Source of the DNA: Acinetobacter indicus CIP 110367
GTDB taxonomy: Bacteria > Pseudomonadota > Gammaproteobacteria > Pseudomonadales > Moraxellaceae
DNA length: 64,000 nucleotides
Reading direction: 5' to 3'
Assembly (NCBI RefSeq): GCF_000488255.1
Contig: NZ_KI530755.1
Span: 248,001-312,000, forward strand
This document shows, piece by piece, positions 33,138 to 44,977 of this stretch; within the stretch, counting starts at the first letter, position 1, and each line of letters opens with the position of its first letter. Both the position numbers and the translations under genes were made by a program. The notes beneath the pieces are model-generated. The model did no database searches and was not told the origin of the DNA. It was given only the letters and a program-made list of their open reading frames with translations.

Positions 33138-33878
33138 ATGTTTTTTGCAGTCATTACGCTTTTTCCTGAAATGTTTGAAGCGATTACACGTTTCGGTATT
33201 AGCGGGCGCGCAGCACAACGTGAGTTGATGCAAATTCATTGTATCAATCCTCGCGATTATGCTGAGGGTAACTACAAACGAGTGGATGAACGTCCATTTG
33301 GTGGTGGTCCCGGTATGGTAATGATGGCTGAGCCACTGGCAAAAGCAATCCACCGTGCCAAAGAACTTGCTCATGAAGCAGGTGCGGTCAACGTACCCGT
33401 GGTGTATATGTCACCACAAGGTCAAACCTTAAATGAACCCGCTGTACAAGAATTTGTTCAATATGACGGATTGATTTTGCTGTGTGGCCGTTATGAAGGT
33501 ATCGATGAACGTTTAATCCAGAAATATGTCGATCAGGAATGGTCGATTGGAGATTACGTGTTATCGGGCGGTGAACTGCCTGCGATGGTGTTGTTGGACA
33601 GTATTATCCGGAGACTTCCGGGTGTTATGTCAGATGAACAATCTCATGTGCAAGACTCTTTTGTGGATGGTCTTTTAGACTGCCCACAATATACCAAGCC
33701 AGACCATTTTGAAGGTTTGGATGTTCCTGAAGTATTAAAGTCGGGACATCATGCGAATATTGAAAAATGGCGTTTTTTGCAGCGTTATCAGCGTACACTT
33801 GAGCGTCGACCTGAACTGGTTGAACAGGTGGAACTGACCAAGCAGCAAAAGAAATGGCTAAAAGATGAGCGAGGGTAA
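33138..33878 (+). CDS. trmD: tRNA (guanine-N1)-methyltransferase TrmD
   Basis: 246 residues from ATG 33138 ([16 protein letters not shown]) with GGGAG upstream; an open extension overlaps rimM but is not conserved. SPOUT knot motifs are clear: [44 protein letters not shown]. It methylates G37 of tRNAs reading CNN and CGG-type codons and prevents frameshifting. Third gene of the operon. Confidence 0.96.
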   Translation: MFFAVITLFPEMFEAITRFGISGRAAQRELMQIHCINPRDYAEGNYKRVDERPFGGGPGMVMMAEPLAKAIHRAKELAHEAGAVNVPVVYMSPQGQTLNEPAVQEFVQYDGLILLCGRYEGIDERLIQKYVDQEWSIGDYVLSGGELPAMVLLDSIIRRLPGVMSDEQSHVQDSFVDGLLDCPQYTKPDHFEGLDVPEVLKSGHHANIEKWRFLQRYQRTLERRPELVEQVELTKQQKKWLKDERG

Positions 33879-34084
33879 GTAAAGCATTGCTTTACCCGAG
33901 CGCAAGGCGAGAAGCTATGCTTCGAGCAAACTAAACTGCTTAATGTAAATTAAGTACTTAAATAGGCTCTTTATGTCTTGAAGCGGTCAAGCATAAAGGG
34001 AAAGTTAATCGGGTCTATGCGCTTTAGCCTCTAGCCCCAGTGGATCTCAGACCTCTTCTGACCCACACATATTGGAGATACCCC

Positions 34085-34459
34085 ATGAGTGGTAAGCATC
34101 CTTTAGTTCAAGCTGTTGAAAATGCTCAGCTTAAACAAGACATCCCAGCTTTTGCACCAGGTGACACAGTAGTTGTTCAAGTAAAAGTTAAAGAAGGTGA
34201 CCGTGAGCGTCTACAAGCGTTCGAAGGCGTTGTCATTGCGAAGAAAAACCGTGGTCTGAACTCTGCGTTCACCGTACGTAAAATTTCTAGCGGTGTTGGC
34301 GTTGAGCGTGTATTCCAAACTCACTCTCCAATCGTTGCTAAAATCGAAGTGAAACGTCGTGGTGACGTTCGTCGTGCTAAACTTTACTACCTACGTGAAT
34401 TGTCTGGTAAAGCTGCACGTATTCGTGAAAAGTTACCAGCGCGTAAAACTGAAGCTTAA
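34085..34459 (+). CDS. rplS: 50S ribosomal protein L19
   Basis: 124 residues from ATG 34085 with TTGGAGA upstream. Sequence matches L19 throughout ([48 protein letters not shown]). It lies 206 bases after trmD, a longer gap than elsewhere in the cluster, containing a short hairpin near 33879-33895. The cluster is closed by a terminator at 34477-34506. Confidence 0.97.
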   Translation: MSGKHPLVQAVENAQLKQDIPAFAPGDTVVVQVKVKEGDRERLQAFEGVVIAKKNRGLNSAFTVRKISSGVGVERVFQTHSPIVAKIEVKRRGDVRRAKLYYLRELSGKAARIREKLPARKTEA

Positions 34460-34476
34460 TCAGTTTTATCTCGTTG

Positions 34477-34506
34477 AAAAAAATGCGCCCCATGGCGCAT
34501 TTTTTT
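34477..34506 (+). terminator. Terminator of the rpsP-rplS cluster
   Basis: AAAAAATGCGCC and GGCGCATTTTTT around CCAT. Confidence 0.88.
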
Positions 34507-34522
34507 ATGGCCGAATATTGGT

Positions 34523-36550
<2,028 letters not shown>

Positions 36551-36637
36551 TGTTAAATCCTCAGTCTTGTTATTGTGAGTACAGACCGCTTACGATCTGT
36601 ACGGTGTTCAGCCTTGTCACCAAGGCAATTTAAAAGT

Positions 36638-37624
36638 CTAGAGCTGTTGCTGTTTCAGGCGATTGGCATGCTGACGGAACAGTGCCACCGGATCCGGGGC
36701 AAAGCGGCCGGTCAGTCCGAACATCATATTGGCCAGATCGGTATGGTTCAGGTTGTAGTTGTCCCGAATCACCTTGCCAATATGCGAGCTGCAACGTGCC
36801 ACCATGCCGTCATTGTCCTTATTGCCATACGACAGCGGCCCGAGTTGCATCAGAATGGTGTCGATATCCAGCAGATTGGTGGCTTGTGCAGTGCCGGTCC
36901 AGGAGTAGTAGCGGATCCCGCGATCAACTTCAGCGCCGGCCTGATCACAGTTTGCTGCCAGTGCCGTGGTCGGGAAACGGCGGTTAAAGTCCGCAGAACC
37001 GGTTTCGGTCAGGGATTTCATCGAGGCATCAAAGTTGATGGGCATATCTGGCTGTAACTGGGCATAACTGATGAGCGGGGCAATCATATAATCACCGACC
37101 AGATTGAAGACGGTACGCAGTGCCGTACTGTTCTGAATATCATCGGCCACTTTAGAGCCGCGGAACGTGCCACCAATACCGGTGACTGAGGCCACATATT
37201 CAGGTTTGACCGCCGCCACATAACTTACAGTCGGGCCGCCATGTGAGTGGCCAATCAGATTGACCTTATTTTTGCCCGTAATGGCCAGCACATCTTCCAC
37301 CTGGTGAATCAGCTGTTCACCACAAAATTCGGTCTGATGTGCTGGAGATAGCTGTGCGGCAAACACAGTGGCGCCGTGACGCGCCAGATCGGGCAAAATC
37401 TGGTACCAGTAATCCTTATTGAAAGTTTCATTGCCAATTCGCGACCAGCCAAGCCAGCCGTGGGTCATGACAATTGGATATCGGGTTTGGGCATAATGGC
37501 TGATGGCGCGTTCTTGAACCTGCAAGACGCCCGGTTCGGCCTGTACGGGTGTGCTTAAGCCAAACAGGGCCGTAGCAACTAACAGGGCTGAACCCCATGT
37601 GGTTTTTTGTTTTAAATGATGCAT
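36638..37624 (-). CDS. lipA: Secreted triacylglycerol lipase B (paralogue)
   Basis: 328 residues with signal peptide ending near VQAEPG. Ser127 in GHSHGGPTVSY is the nucleophile; NLNHTDLANMMFG holds the His; NDGMVARCSSHIGK the Asp region. The oxyanion stretch is YPIVMTHGWLGWSRIG. Compared with the neighbour it has an extra Cys (EFCGEQLIH). It is next to the chaperone gene, separated by a 412-base spacer and a terminator, so it has its own promoter. The C-terminus [13 protein letters not shown] is shared by all three copies. Confidence 0.92.
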   Translation of the reverse strand: MHHLKQKTTWGSALLVATALFGLSTPVQAEPGVLQVQERAISHYAQTRYPIVMTHGWLGWSRIGNETFNKDYWYQILPDLARHGATVFAAQLSPAHQTEFCGEQLIHQVEDVLAITGKNKVNLIGHSHGGPTVSYVAAVKPEYVASVTGIGGTFRGSKVADDIQNSTALRTVFNLVGDYMIAPLISYAQLQPDMPINFDASMKSLTETGSADFNRRFPTTALAANCDQAGAEVDRGIRYYSWTGTAQATNLLDIDTILMQLGPLSYGNKDNDGMVARCSSHIGKVIRDNYNLNHTDLANMMFGLTGRFAPDPVALFRQHANRLKQQQL

Positions 37625-37982
37625 GATTGATCCTTCATCTCATTTTTTGTTTTATTAATGCAGTACCACCTGTCAAAAATTCCTTCTTTGTCGTGCTTTG
37701 CATAAAAATGTGATGATGTCTTCGATTTACATGGAATGATGAGTGCTCATCCCGGCAGCCTGCCTGCAAATATGTCATTTCAGGCCAAAATTTATCAAAA
37801 ATTACTGTTTTTATAATGACTTAGTAATTTTAAAATCCATTTTTTAGTATAAATAAACAGTTTTCTTGAAATCGTCATTAGCCATTCGGTTATTTTTTGT
37901 AGTTGCCGATAACTGGTTGAGGACGTGCAGGTGAAATGGCAAAGATATTGATAAAAAAATAGGGGGTAGAAGCTTAGTAGAA
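37625..37982. other. 358-base spacer with no gene seen
   Basis: A/T-rich spacer between the lipase and the terminator of the chaperone gene. Short open frames here have no ribosome site or recognisable content. It should hold the promoter of the lipase at 37624, but I see no clear boxes. Confidence 0.6.
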
Positions 37983-38022
37983 AGATAAAAATAGACCCAT
38001 CCACCAAAATAATGGATGAGTC
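37983..38022 (-). terminator. Terminator of the lipase chaperone gene
   Basis: On the minus strand GACTCATCC and GGATGGGTC pair (one G-T) and lead into TATTTTTAT. Confidence 0.72.
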
Positions 38023-38036
38023 ATCTTTAGAGGATG

Positions 38037-39065
38037 TTATTCGGCAAAAGGCAGTTTACCGCCCTGATCGTGCACTGATTCAAAGGTATCCAGCCGCAGC
38101 TGTTCTTGCGGATTATTAAAATACTGTTGACGTAATTCTGCGACTGCCTGCTGTTTGGCGGCATCATTTAGGCCGGCACTGAGAATCTGATCGCGTTCAT
38201 TTAAATATTGGATGACACGGGTTTTCCAGTGGCTGCGCTCGACATCCAGCTGTTCCAGACGCTGCGTGGCTTCAGGCCCGACCAGATTCAGGCGCATCTG
38301 GCGCAGTTCTGTACTGGAGCCACCGCGGGCTTTAATTTCTGCGGTCAGTGCTCTTAAATCTTCCAGCTTGTTGAGCTGTTCCAGATTGGCCTGCCAGTCT
38401 TCCGGTAGTTGCTCAAACAGGGCTTTTAATTTCTGGGCTTTTTCTGCTTCGGAGAGCTGTTTATTGTCCATCACGCTGAGTCGTTCCAGGGTATAGTCAT
38501 GATAAACATCTTCCACCCCAAACAGACCCTCAATTTCATAGGCCGAGAAAAACTGCTGACGCAGGTTTTTCATGCTAGTAAAAATACTGCGGTAATATTG
38601 CGGACTGTCCGGATCCAGTTGCGGCGGCTGCAATTCCCCCAAACGCTCCCGATAATCCAGATAGCGCTTCCATAAATCCAGAATTTGTCCCAAGGCCGGT
38701 TCCTGATGGGTCTGGGCGATATAACGCTGAAAATCCTGACGGATCTGCTCCAGGGATTTCTCGCCGTATTGGGTAATAAAATATTCAAAACAGTTGCGGG
38801 TCTGTTCATTGACCATCAGCCGGTTGCCCGAGTCGAGCTGTAACTGGCAGTTAATTTCAGTGTCCTGCTGACTGGGACTTAAAAAGGGCAGGGTTGCAGA
38901 GCTGTTTGGACTGCTCACGGCTAGAGGCGAGGTTGCAGATGTACGCGCTGTGGGGGCCTGTGCATGACCGGGGGATGGTGGCGAATGGGGAATTAACCAG
39001 TAAATAATGCCCATCACTGCCACGGTAATCAGGCCAAACCAGAGCCATAATTTATGTTTTTGCAT
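38037..39065 (-). CDS. lifO: Lipase-specific foldase (lipase chaperone LifO/LipB)
   Basis: 342 residues. One N-terminal membrane anchor (LWLWFGLITVAVMGIIYWLI), a Ser/Pro/Ala-rich linker of about 45 residues, then a helical domain. The foldase signature is seen as YYRSIFTSMKNLRQQFFSAY, close to the RxxFDY(F/C)LSA motif region. It sits in the inner membrane facing the periplasm and folds secreted lipases. The chaperone-before-lipase order is the known Acinetobacter lipBA arrangement. It presumably serves both intact lipases. Confidence 0.9.
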   Translation of the reverse strand: MQKHKLWLWFGLITVAVMGIIYWLIPHSPPSPGHAQAPTARTSATSPLAVSSPNSSATLPFLSPSQQDTEINCQLQLDSGNRLMVNEQTRNCFEYFITQYGEKSLEQIRQDFQRYIAQTHQEPALGQILDLWKRYLDYRERLGELQPPQLDPDSPQYYRSIFTSMKNLRQQFFSAYEIEGLFGVEDVYHDYTLERLSVMDNKQLSEAEKAQKLKALFEQLPEDWQANLEQLNKLEDLRALTAEIKARGGSSTELRQMRLNLVGPEATQRLEQLDVERSHWKTRVIQYLNERDQILSAGLNDAAKQQAVAELRQQYFNNPQEQLRLDTFESVHDQGGKLPFAE

Positions 39066-39214
39066 TCCTATGCACCTGTTTTTCCATTGTATTTATTTTA
39101 GGTTTTCGGTTTGGCCTCAATATGCCATAAAAATGACATTGTTTTATAGAAAAGTTGTAAAGCTTGTGCTCAGGTTGCTACCATGGCGCAGTTTAGAATT
39201 GTCCGATTTTTGCC

Positions 39215-40120
39215 ATGAAAGCATCTTCTCCTAAAATTCAGCGTCGTCCTGTGCATGGCGTATTTTTATTGAATAAACCCCTGGGTATCAGCTCCAATGC
39301 TGCGCTGCAAAAGGTGCGCTGGCTGTATCGTGCGCAAAAAGCCGGACATACCGGTGCTTTAGATCCATTGGCCTCTGGTTTATTGCCAATCTGTCTGGGC
39401 GAGGCGACCAAGTTTTCGCATTTTCTTCTGGATTCGACCAAGCGTTACCAGACCACCATTCAGCTGGGACATAGTACCACCACCGGTGATGTTGAAGGTG
39501 AAGTGCTGTTAGAGGCTACGGTACCGGCATTGACTGAAGAAAAGATTTTAGCTGTCCTGGCACAATTTACTGGCGATATTCAGCAGGTGCCACCGATGTA
39601 TTCAGCGCTGAAAAAAGAAGGCCGTCCCTTATACGAGCTGGCCCGTAAAGGCATTGAAATTGAACGGGATGCGCGTCCCATCAGTATTTATGCGCTGGAG
39701 CTGCTAGGGTTTACTGACAATAGTATCACCCTGGATGTGACCTGTTCCAAAGGCACCTATATTCGTGTACTCGGTGAAGATATTGCCAAGGCGCTCGGCA
39801 GCTATGGGCATCTGACCTATTTGCACCGTATTCAGACCGGGCATTTTGATCTGATCCCAAGCTATACCCTAGACTATCTGGAAAGCCTGAGTGAAGCCGA
39901 GCGTGAAGCACTGTTGCTGCCGGTTTATGCACCAATTGAGCATTTTCCACAGGTACAGGTACCAGAAGGTCGAGCTGAATATTTTTGTCACGGCATGGAA
40001 AGTAATATTGACCATGCGGCGGCAACTCAGGTATTGGTATTTGAGGGCGAGAAATGTTTGGGTCTGGCGGAAATTACCGATAAAAAACGTCTGGTACCCA
40101 AACGGGTCCTGAATCTCTAA
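39215..40120 (+). CDS. truB: tRNA pseudouridine(55) synthase
   Basis: 301 residues. Catalytic Asp in [17 protein letters not shown]; further motifs [34 protein letters not shown] and [14 protein letters not shown]. It makes pseudouridine 55 in the T-loop of tRNA. The C-terminal 70 residues form the TruB II domain. Single gene here, followed 37 bases later by a TSUP transporter on the same strand. Confidence 0.95.
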   Translation: MKASSPKIQRRPVHGVFLLNKPLGISSNAALQKVRWLYRAQKAGHTGALDPLASGLLPICLGEATKFSHFLLDSTKRYQTTIQLGHSTTTGDVEGEVLLEATVPALTEEKILAVLAQFTGDIQQVPPMYSALKKEGRPLYELARKGIEIERDARPISIYALELLGFTDNSITLDVTCSKGTYIRVLGEDIAKALGSYGHLTYLHRIQTGHFDLIPSYTLDYLESLSEAEREALLLPVYAPIEHFPQVQVPEGRAEYFCHGMESNIDHAAATQVLVFEGEKCLGLAEITDKKRLVPKRVLNL

Positions 40121-40156
40121 TTTTCATTTGCACTGAGGCCATAGGATTGCCCCGAT

Positions 40157-40924
40157 ATGGATATTGAAATCATCATCAGCCTCGTGATTTTTGCCTTCTG
40201 TGCCGGTGCGATTGATGCCGCAGTTGGTGGTGGTGGCCTGATCCAGATTCCGGCGATTATGGGCGCGATGCCGCAACTGGCACCGGCCACGGTGTTTGGC
40301 ACCAACAAACTGGCTTCCATTTGTGGCACTGCTTCGGCGGCCTTTTCTTTTTTACGCAAAGTGCAGCTGTCCTGGAAATTGCTGGGCGTGATCGGGCTAT
40401 GTGCCTTTCTCAGCTCTTTCGTTGGCGCAGCCTGCGTGTCAATGATTCCGACCGATATTTTGCGGCCCTTTGTGCTGCTGATGCTGATCGTGATTGCCAT
40501 CTACACCTTCATGAAAAAGCAGTTTGGCCAGCTGCATGTGCAGCAGACTTTAAACCGCAAAATGTTGCTCCTGGCGGCGTTGGGCAGTGTGCTGATTGGT
40601 TTTTATGATGGTATTTTTGGCCCCGGCACGGGCAGCTTTTTTATTTTCTATTTTATTCGTTATTTACAGGTCGATTTTTTGCATGCCTCGGCCTTGTCGA
40701 AAATTGCCAATTTTATGACCAATCTGGCAGCGCTGAGTTTCTTTATTCCCACGGGGCATGTGCTGTTTATGGTCGGGGCGATGATGGCACTGGCTAATAT
40801 TACCGGTTCTCTGGTCGGGGTACGTCTGGCCTTTAAATATGGCAGCGGCTTTATCCGGATTGTATTTCTGATCCTGGTTAGTGTGCTGATTGTACGCATG
40901 GCCTATCAGATGTTCTGGTTGTAA
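40157..40924 (+). CDS. TauE/SafE (TSUP) family sulfite-type exporter
   Basis: 255 residues with about eight hydrophobic segments. The family signature is in the first loop, FCAGAIDAAVGGGGLIQIPA, and repeats in the second half as YDGIFGPGTGSFFIF. TSUP members export sulfite, sulfonates or related anions. The substrate here is unknown. It resembles the widespread YfcA subgroup. Lies in the inner membrane. Confidence 0.85.
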   Translation: MDIEIIISLVIFAFCAGAIDAAVGGGGLIQIPAIMGAMPQLAPATVFGTNKLASICGTASAAFSFLRKVQLSWKLLGVIGLCAFLSSFVGAACVSMIPTDILRPFVLLMLIVIAIYTFMKKQFGQLHVQQTLNRKMLLLAALGSVLIGFYDGIFGPGTGSFFIFYFIRYLQVDFLHASALSKIANFMTNLAALSFFIPTGHVLFMVGAMMALANITGSLVGVRLAFKYGSGFIRIVFLILVSVLIVRMAYQMFWL

Positions 40925-41083
40925 ATCATTCTCATTATTAAAATTTCCCATACAAATTGCTGCAGGAACCGTCGCACGGGCTTGGCGTATAGTGAATGCT
41001 TAGCCTGACCTGTCTGCTTAACAATAATGATGCAACCCGTTGTCGGGTGTTTAAATTTTGGCATTTGAAAGGGTAATAACAAC

Positions 41084-41542
41084 ATGAATATTTTTGAAGC
41101 ACTACGTGAAAGCCATGAAATACAGCGTGATCTGGCCGAGCGTTTAATCCAGACCTCGGGGGATACACCAGAACGCCGCGAGCTGTTTGATCAACTGAAA
41201 AATGAATTATTCGCCCATGCTGTGGCCGAAGACCGTTATTTTTATATTCCACTAATGATGACCGATTCCGGGCTGAACATTACCCGGCATGCGCTGGCAG
41301 AACATCATGAAATGGATGAGCTGCTGGAAAAACTGACCGAAACCGAATTTAGCAATCCGGGCTGGCTGGCGATTGCCAAGCAGCTGTCTGAAAAAGTGCA
41401 TCATCATTTGCAGGAAGAAGAACATGGCTTTTTCCAGCAGGCTGGGAAAATTTTGGAAGAACGCCAGAAAACCGAGCTGGCCAAACAGTATTTAAGTGAA
41501 TACGGCAAATATAAAGCCATTCAAAAAGACAGTCTGGTCTAA
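41084..41542 (+). CDS. Hemerythrin (HHE) domain protein
   Basis: 152 residues, all helical. HHE ligands: His in SHEIQRD, HAVAEDRYF, EHHEMDE and HHHLQEEEHGFF, enough for a di-iron site. Family members sense or store oxygen, iron or nitric oxide; some protect against nitrosative stress. No DNA-binding or membrane part. AAAGGG is upstream and a terminator lies directly downstream. The exact role cannot be read from the sequence. Confidence 0.88.
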   Translation: MNIFEALRESHEIQRDLAERLIQTSGDTPERRELFDQLKNELFAHAVAEDRYFYIPLMMTDSGLNITRHALAEHHEMDELLEKLTETEFSNPGWLAIAKQLSEKVHHHLQEEEHGFFQQAGKILEERQKTELAKQYLSEYGKYKAIQKDSLV

Positions 41543-41553
41543 ATTCAGGACTT

Positions 41554-41585
41554 AAAAAAGATGGCTCTCTTGGCCATCTTTTTTT
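41554..41585. terminator. Bidirectional terminator
   Basis: AAAAAAGATGGC and GCCATCTTTTTTT around TCTCTTG, between the hemerythrin gene and a convergent transporter. Confidence 0.82.
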
Positions 41586-41613
41586 ATTCATCTTCTTTGA
41601 TCTCTCTTTTTGC

Positions 41614-42486
41614 TTAAGGGCTGACAGCTTTCTTACGGCTGGCTCTTAGAGTCACGCCCACGGAAGCCAGCATCACGCAGAATAAAGCGACCCATTGCAA
41701 CAGGCTGATCTGTTCACCAAGTAACACCAGACCGGTCAAGGCGGCCAGTGCCGGCGATAAACTGGACAGGGTGCCATAGCTGAGCTTGCTTAAATGCTGC
41801 AAGGCTTTCAGATCCAGTGCATACGGAATGGCGGTGGCCAAAATGGCAATAGCGATGGCTTTGCCCCAGTACTGGGTATCGACCAGGGCCGCGGCATTGT
41901 GATACAGACCAATGGGTAACAGGGTCAGCGCAGCCAGACTAATGGCAATGGTGAGGGCATGCATGCCAATATTCTGCTGTACCACGCGCTGTCCGAAATA
42001 AATATAGAGGGCCCAGCAAAAGCCGGCGCCCAGCGCACAGAGGGTACCAAAGACTGAGAAATTGTCACTGTTGGCCTGTCCCCAGGGCACCATCAGCGCA
42101 ATTCCCAAAATGGCTAAAAGCACCCAGATATAATCACTACGCTGTTTAATCGAGAGCAGGGCCAGTCCCAGTGGGCCAATAAATTCCAGACCAACCGCAA
42201 TCCCTTGCGGCAATTTGCCCAGCGACATATAGAACAGTACATTCATCAGACACAGGGCCGCGCTATAGCAGAGCAGATCACGCCATTTTAAAAAGGACAG
42301 CCGGGAAATAATCTTCCAGGAACGGAACATCAGGCAGATAATAATGGCGGCAAAGCACAACCGTAAAATGGTCACGGTAAGCGGATCGAGCACCTCAAAC
42401 AGTTGTTTGGCAAAGGAGGCACTAATCTGGTACGAGGTCATGGACAGCACCATGAACAGCACCGACAGCAGTTGAGCATTTTGCAT
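41614..42486 (-). CDS. EamA/DMT family permease (RhtA-like) 1
   Basis: 290 residues from ATG 42486 (MQNAQLLSVLFMVLSMTSYQ); an upstream in-frame ATG at 42519 is less likely. Ten hydrophobic segments in two EamA repeats; GIAVGLEFIGPLGLALL and LSYGTLSSLSPALAALTGLV match RhtA-type threonine/homoserine exporters. Likely inner-membrane exporter of amino acids or related metabolites (family knowledge). A paralogue lies 147 bases upstream on the same strand, so the pair arose by duplication. Confidence 0.82.
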   Translation of the reverse strand: MQNAQLLSVLFMVLSMTSYQISASFAKQLFEVLDPLTVTILRLCFAAIIICLMFRSWKIISRLSFLKWRDLLCYSAALCLMNVLFYMSLGKLPQGIAVGLEFIGPLGLALLSIKQRSDYIWVLLAILGIALMVPWGQANSDNFSVFGTLCALGAGFCWALYIYFGQRVVQQNIGMHALTIAISLAALTLLPIGLYHNAAALVDTQYWGKAIAIAILATAIPYALDLKALQHLSKLSYGTLSSLSPALAALTGLVLLGEQISLLQWVALFCVMLASVGVTLRASRKKAVSP

Positions 42487-42632
42487 AAGCGCACCACCAA
42501 CACCGGAAGGTGTCAGCATATTGGGGAGATGCTGCTGATTATAGCAATTTGCTTAAATTTTGATGAGTAGCCGGTCAAAATAAATTCCAGCACTACACAG
42601 CAGGAGGCTCAGTCTGGCCAGATCCACTCTAC

Positions 42633-43508
42633 TTAACTGGACTGCTGTTTACGCTGCTGTACGGTATAGGTACAGCCAATAGAGGCGGCAATAATGGTGC
42701 TTAAGGCCAGCCATTGATTCCAGAGTAACTGTTCGCCCAAAAAGACAAAACCGGAGAGCGCGGCAATGGCCGGTTCCATGCTCATCAGTGTACCGAAACT
42801 GAGTGCGGTCAGGTTGCGAAGTGCAATCATTTCCAGACTAAAGGGCAAGGCGCTGGCCAGAACTGCCAAGGCAATAAAATAGATGAAATTGCCCGGTTCA
42901 AATACGCTAACAGGCAGGCCATCCCATAAAGCAATGGGTAATAAAATCAGGGTACCGACCAGCATACCTAAACAGACCGTATGATTCCCGGACACACCCG
43001 AGGGTTTCTGTCCGGCCACAATATATAAGGCCCAGCAGGCACCGGCGCCTAAGGCAAACAACACACCCAGACCATCGAGCGGCTGCGCGGTCTGATCAAA
43101 GGGAAATAACAGCACCAGCCCGACAATGGCGAGGCCGACCCAAATAAAATCGAATTTGCGCCGGGCATAAAACAGCGCCACGCTTAACGGCCCGATAAAT
43201 TCAAATGATACCGCAATGCCCAGCGGCAGGCGGTCAATTGCCAGATAAAACAGCATATTCATACCGGCCAGTGCGGCACCATAACTGAAAATCGCTGGCC
43301 AGCGTATGGCTTTGAGCTGAATGTTCCAGAGCTGAAAAATCAGCATCAGCACCAGCGCGCTCAGCAGCAGCCGCATGGCAGAAACGGTCAGAATCGGAAA
43401 CTGATCAAACAGTAGTTTGGCCATCGAGCCGCTGCTTTGCAGGCTGAGCATGGCAATCAGCAACAACAGCACAGCGCGGAGATGCGGCGCATTTTGAAGT
43501 ATCGACAT
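42633..43508 (-). CDS. EamA/DMT family permease (RhtA-like) 2
   Basis: 291 residues, ten hydrophobic segments, same layout as its downstream paralogue. Diagnostic stretches: GIAVSFEFIGPLSVALFYAR and LSFGTLMSMEPAIAALSGFV. The pair shares motifs throughout, which supports tandem duplication followed by divergence. The first methionine at 43508 is preferred. The substrate is unknown; RhtA-like export of amino acids is the best family-based guess. Confidence 0.82.
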   Translation of the reverse strand: MSILQNAPHLRAVLLLLIAMLSLQSSGSMAKLLFDQFPILTVSAMRLLLSALVLMLIFQLWNIQLKAIRWPAIFSYGAALAGMNMLFYLAIDRLPLGIAVSFEFIGPLSVALFYARRKFDFIWVGLAIVGLVLLFPFDQTAQPLDGLGVLFALGAGACWALYIVAGQKPSGVSGNHTVCLGMLVGTLILLPIALWDGLPVSVFEPGNFIYFIALAVLASALPFSLEMIALRNLTALSFGTLMSMEPAIAALSGFVFLGEQLLWNQWLALSTIIAASIGCTYTVQQRKQQSS

Positions 43509-43692
43509 AACTGGAATGGGCTGGTTGGGAGAGTAGGGCGATCATCAGCAGATCAATAGCCGCTAGCATAGCATGAACAGATGACGCTTCCATGTCGTGA
43601 CTGCGTAAGCGGTCAGCAGGTAAAACAAGACTCATGCACGATTTCAAAAGAACATGAAATAAGGATTGCGTATTGTTTTTAAAGCGGGAAAT

Positions 43693-43723
43693 AAAAAACC
43701 ACAGCACAAGGGCTGTGGTTTTG
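43693..43723 (-). terminator. Terminator of serA
   Basis: AAAACCACAG and CTGTGGTTTT arms around an 8-base loop, T-run on the minus strand. Confidence 0.8.
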
Positions 43724-43744
43724 GGTGTCACTGTCTAATTGAAA

Positions 43745-44977
43745 TTAGAACAGAACACGTACACGGATAGTGCCTTCAACATCATGCAGCATATCCAGTG
43801 CTTCTTGAGATGCAGTTGCATCCACATCCATCACCAGATAACCGACATCACCTTTGGTCATTAAAGATTGACCCGAAATGTTGATGCCTTGCTCAGCAAA
43901 CAGGTTGTTGATTTTAGACAATACGCCTGGAATGTTTTTATGAATGTGCAGTAAACGGTGTTTACCTTCAGTCAATGGCAAGGCAATTTCAGGGAAGTTC
44001 ACTGCAGACAGGGTCATACCCTTGTCAGAATAAGCCACAAATTTCTCAGCCACTTCCAGACCAATGTTGGCTTGCGCTTCCATGGTTGAACCGCCCACGT
44101 GTGGAGTCAGGATCACATTGTCCAGACCGCGCAGTGGAGAAACGAATTCTTCACCATTGGCTTTCGGCTCTTTCGGGAATACGTCAACCGCAGCACCAGC
44201 CAGATGACCTGATTTAATTGCATCTGCCAGATCTTCAATAATGACACAGGTACCACGTGCCGCATTCAGGAAGATCGCGCCTTCTTTCATTTGTGCAAAC
44301 TGTTCTTTGCCCATAAAGTTACGGGTTGATGGAACGTCTGGCACGTGTAGCGATACCACGTCTGCATTGGCCAGCAATTCAGCCAAAGAACCGACCTGGC
44401 GCGCATTACCCATTGGCAGTTTGGTCACTGCATCATAATAGATCACATGCATACCCAGGCTTTCAGCAAGCACAGACAGTTGCGAACCAATTGAACCGTA
44501 ACCCACAATACCTAAAGTCTTACCGCGTGTTTCAAAAGAACCCGCTGCAGATTTTTCCCAGCCACCGCGGTGACATGATGCCGATTTGGCTGGTACGCCA
44601 CGAAGCAGCAGAATCAGTTCAGCAAGGACCAGTTCCGCAACAGAACGGGTATTTGAATATGGTGCATTAAATACTGGAATACCACGTACCATGGCTGCAT
44701 TTAAATCGACTTGGTTGGTTCCGATACAGAAACAGCCAACCGCGATCAGCTTGTTCGCAGCTTCAAAGATTTCTTCAGTTAATTGCGTACGTGAACGAAT
44801 ACCAATGAAGTGTGCATCTTTGACCGCTTCTTTCAGCGCTTCACCCTCAAGCGCAGTTTTACGGTAGTCGATGTTGGTATATCCGGCAGCATTTAACGTG
44901 TCGATGGCATTTTGGTGAACGCCCTCTAACAACAGGAAACGAATTTTATCTTTAGGTAGTGAAAGATGTTGGCTCAT
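43745..44977 (-). CDS. serA: D-3-phosphoglycerate dehydrogenase
   Basis: 410 residues, E. coli-type length. NAD-binding GIVGYGSIGSQLSVLAESLG, catalytic Arg in NAARGTCVI, Glu in the DVFPKEP region and His in ILTPHVGGSTMEAQ. A C-terminal ACT domain (LLHIHKNIPGVLSKINNLFA) allows serine feedback. First step of serine synthesis; SerA also reduces 2-oxoglutarate to D-2-hydroxyglutarate. It is divergent from a D-2-hydroxyglutarate-dehydrogenase-like gene that could take back that product. Confidence 0.96.
   Translation of the reverse strand: MSQHLSLPKDKIRFLLLEGVHQNAIDTLNAAGYTNIDYRKTALEGEALKEAVKDAHFIGIRSRTQLTEEIFEAANKLIAVGCFCIGTNQVDLNAAMVRGIPVFNAPYSNTRSVAELVLAELILLLRGVPAKSASCHRGGWEKSAAGSFETRGKTLGIVGYGSIGSQLSVLAESLGMHVIYYDAVTKLPMGNARQVGSLAELLANADVVSLHVPDVPSTRNFMGKEQFAQMKEGAIFLNAARGTCVIIEDLADAIKSGHLAGAAVDVFPKEPKANGEEFVSPLRGLDNVILTPHVGGSTMEAQANIGLEVAEKFVAYSDKGMTLSAVNFPEIALPLTEGKHRLLHIHKNIPGVLSKINNLFAEQGINISGQSLMTKGDVGYLVMDVDATASQEALDMLHDVEGTIRVRVLF

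Noticed and set aside
33879..33895. Hairpin in the trmD-rplS spacer as terminator or L19 leader
   Set aside because: GTAAAGCATTGCTTTAC is a short stem without a T-run, and I cannot support a ribosomal leader structure.
36577..36606. Hairpin GTACAGA/TCTGTAC after the lipase at 36638 as terminator
   Set aside because: The stem is good but there is no T-run on the minus strand, so it was not listed as a terminator.
37795..38007. 70-residue open frame downstream of the lipase chaperone
   Set aside because: A/T-rich translation (Phe, Tyr and Lys), no RBS, and it contains the terminator of the chaperone gene.
40925..41083. Fur box upstream of the hemerythrin gene (AATCATTCTCATTATT)
   Set aside because: Only half of the consensus is present and it lies about 150 bases from the start, near the end of the previous gene.
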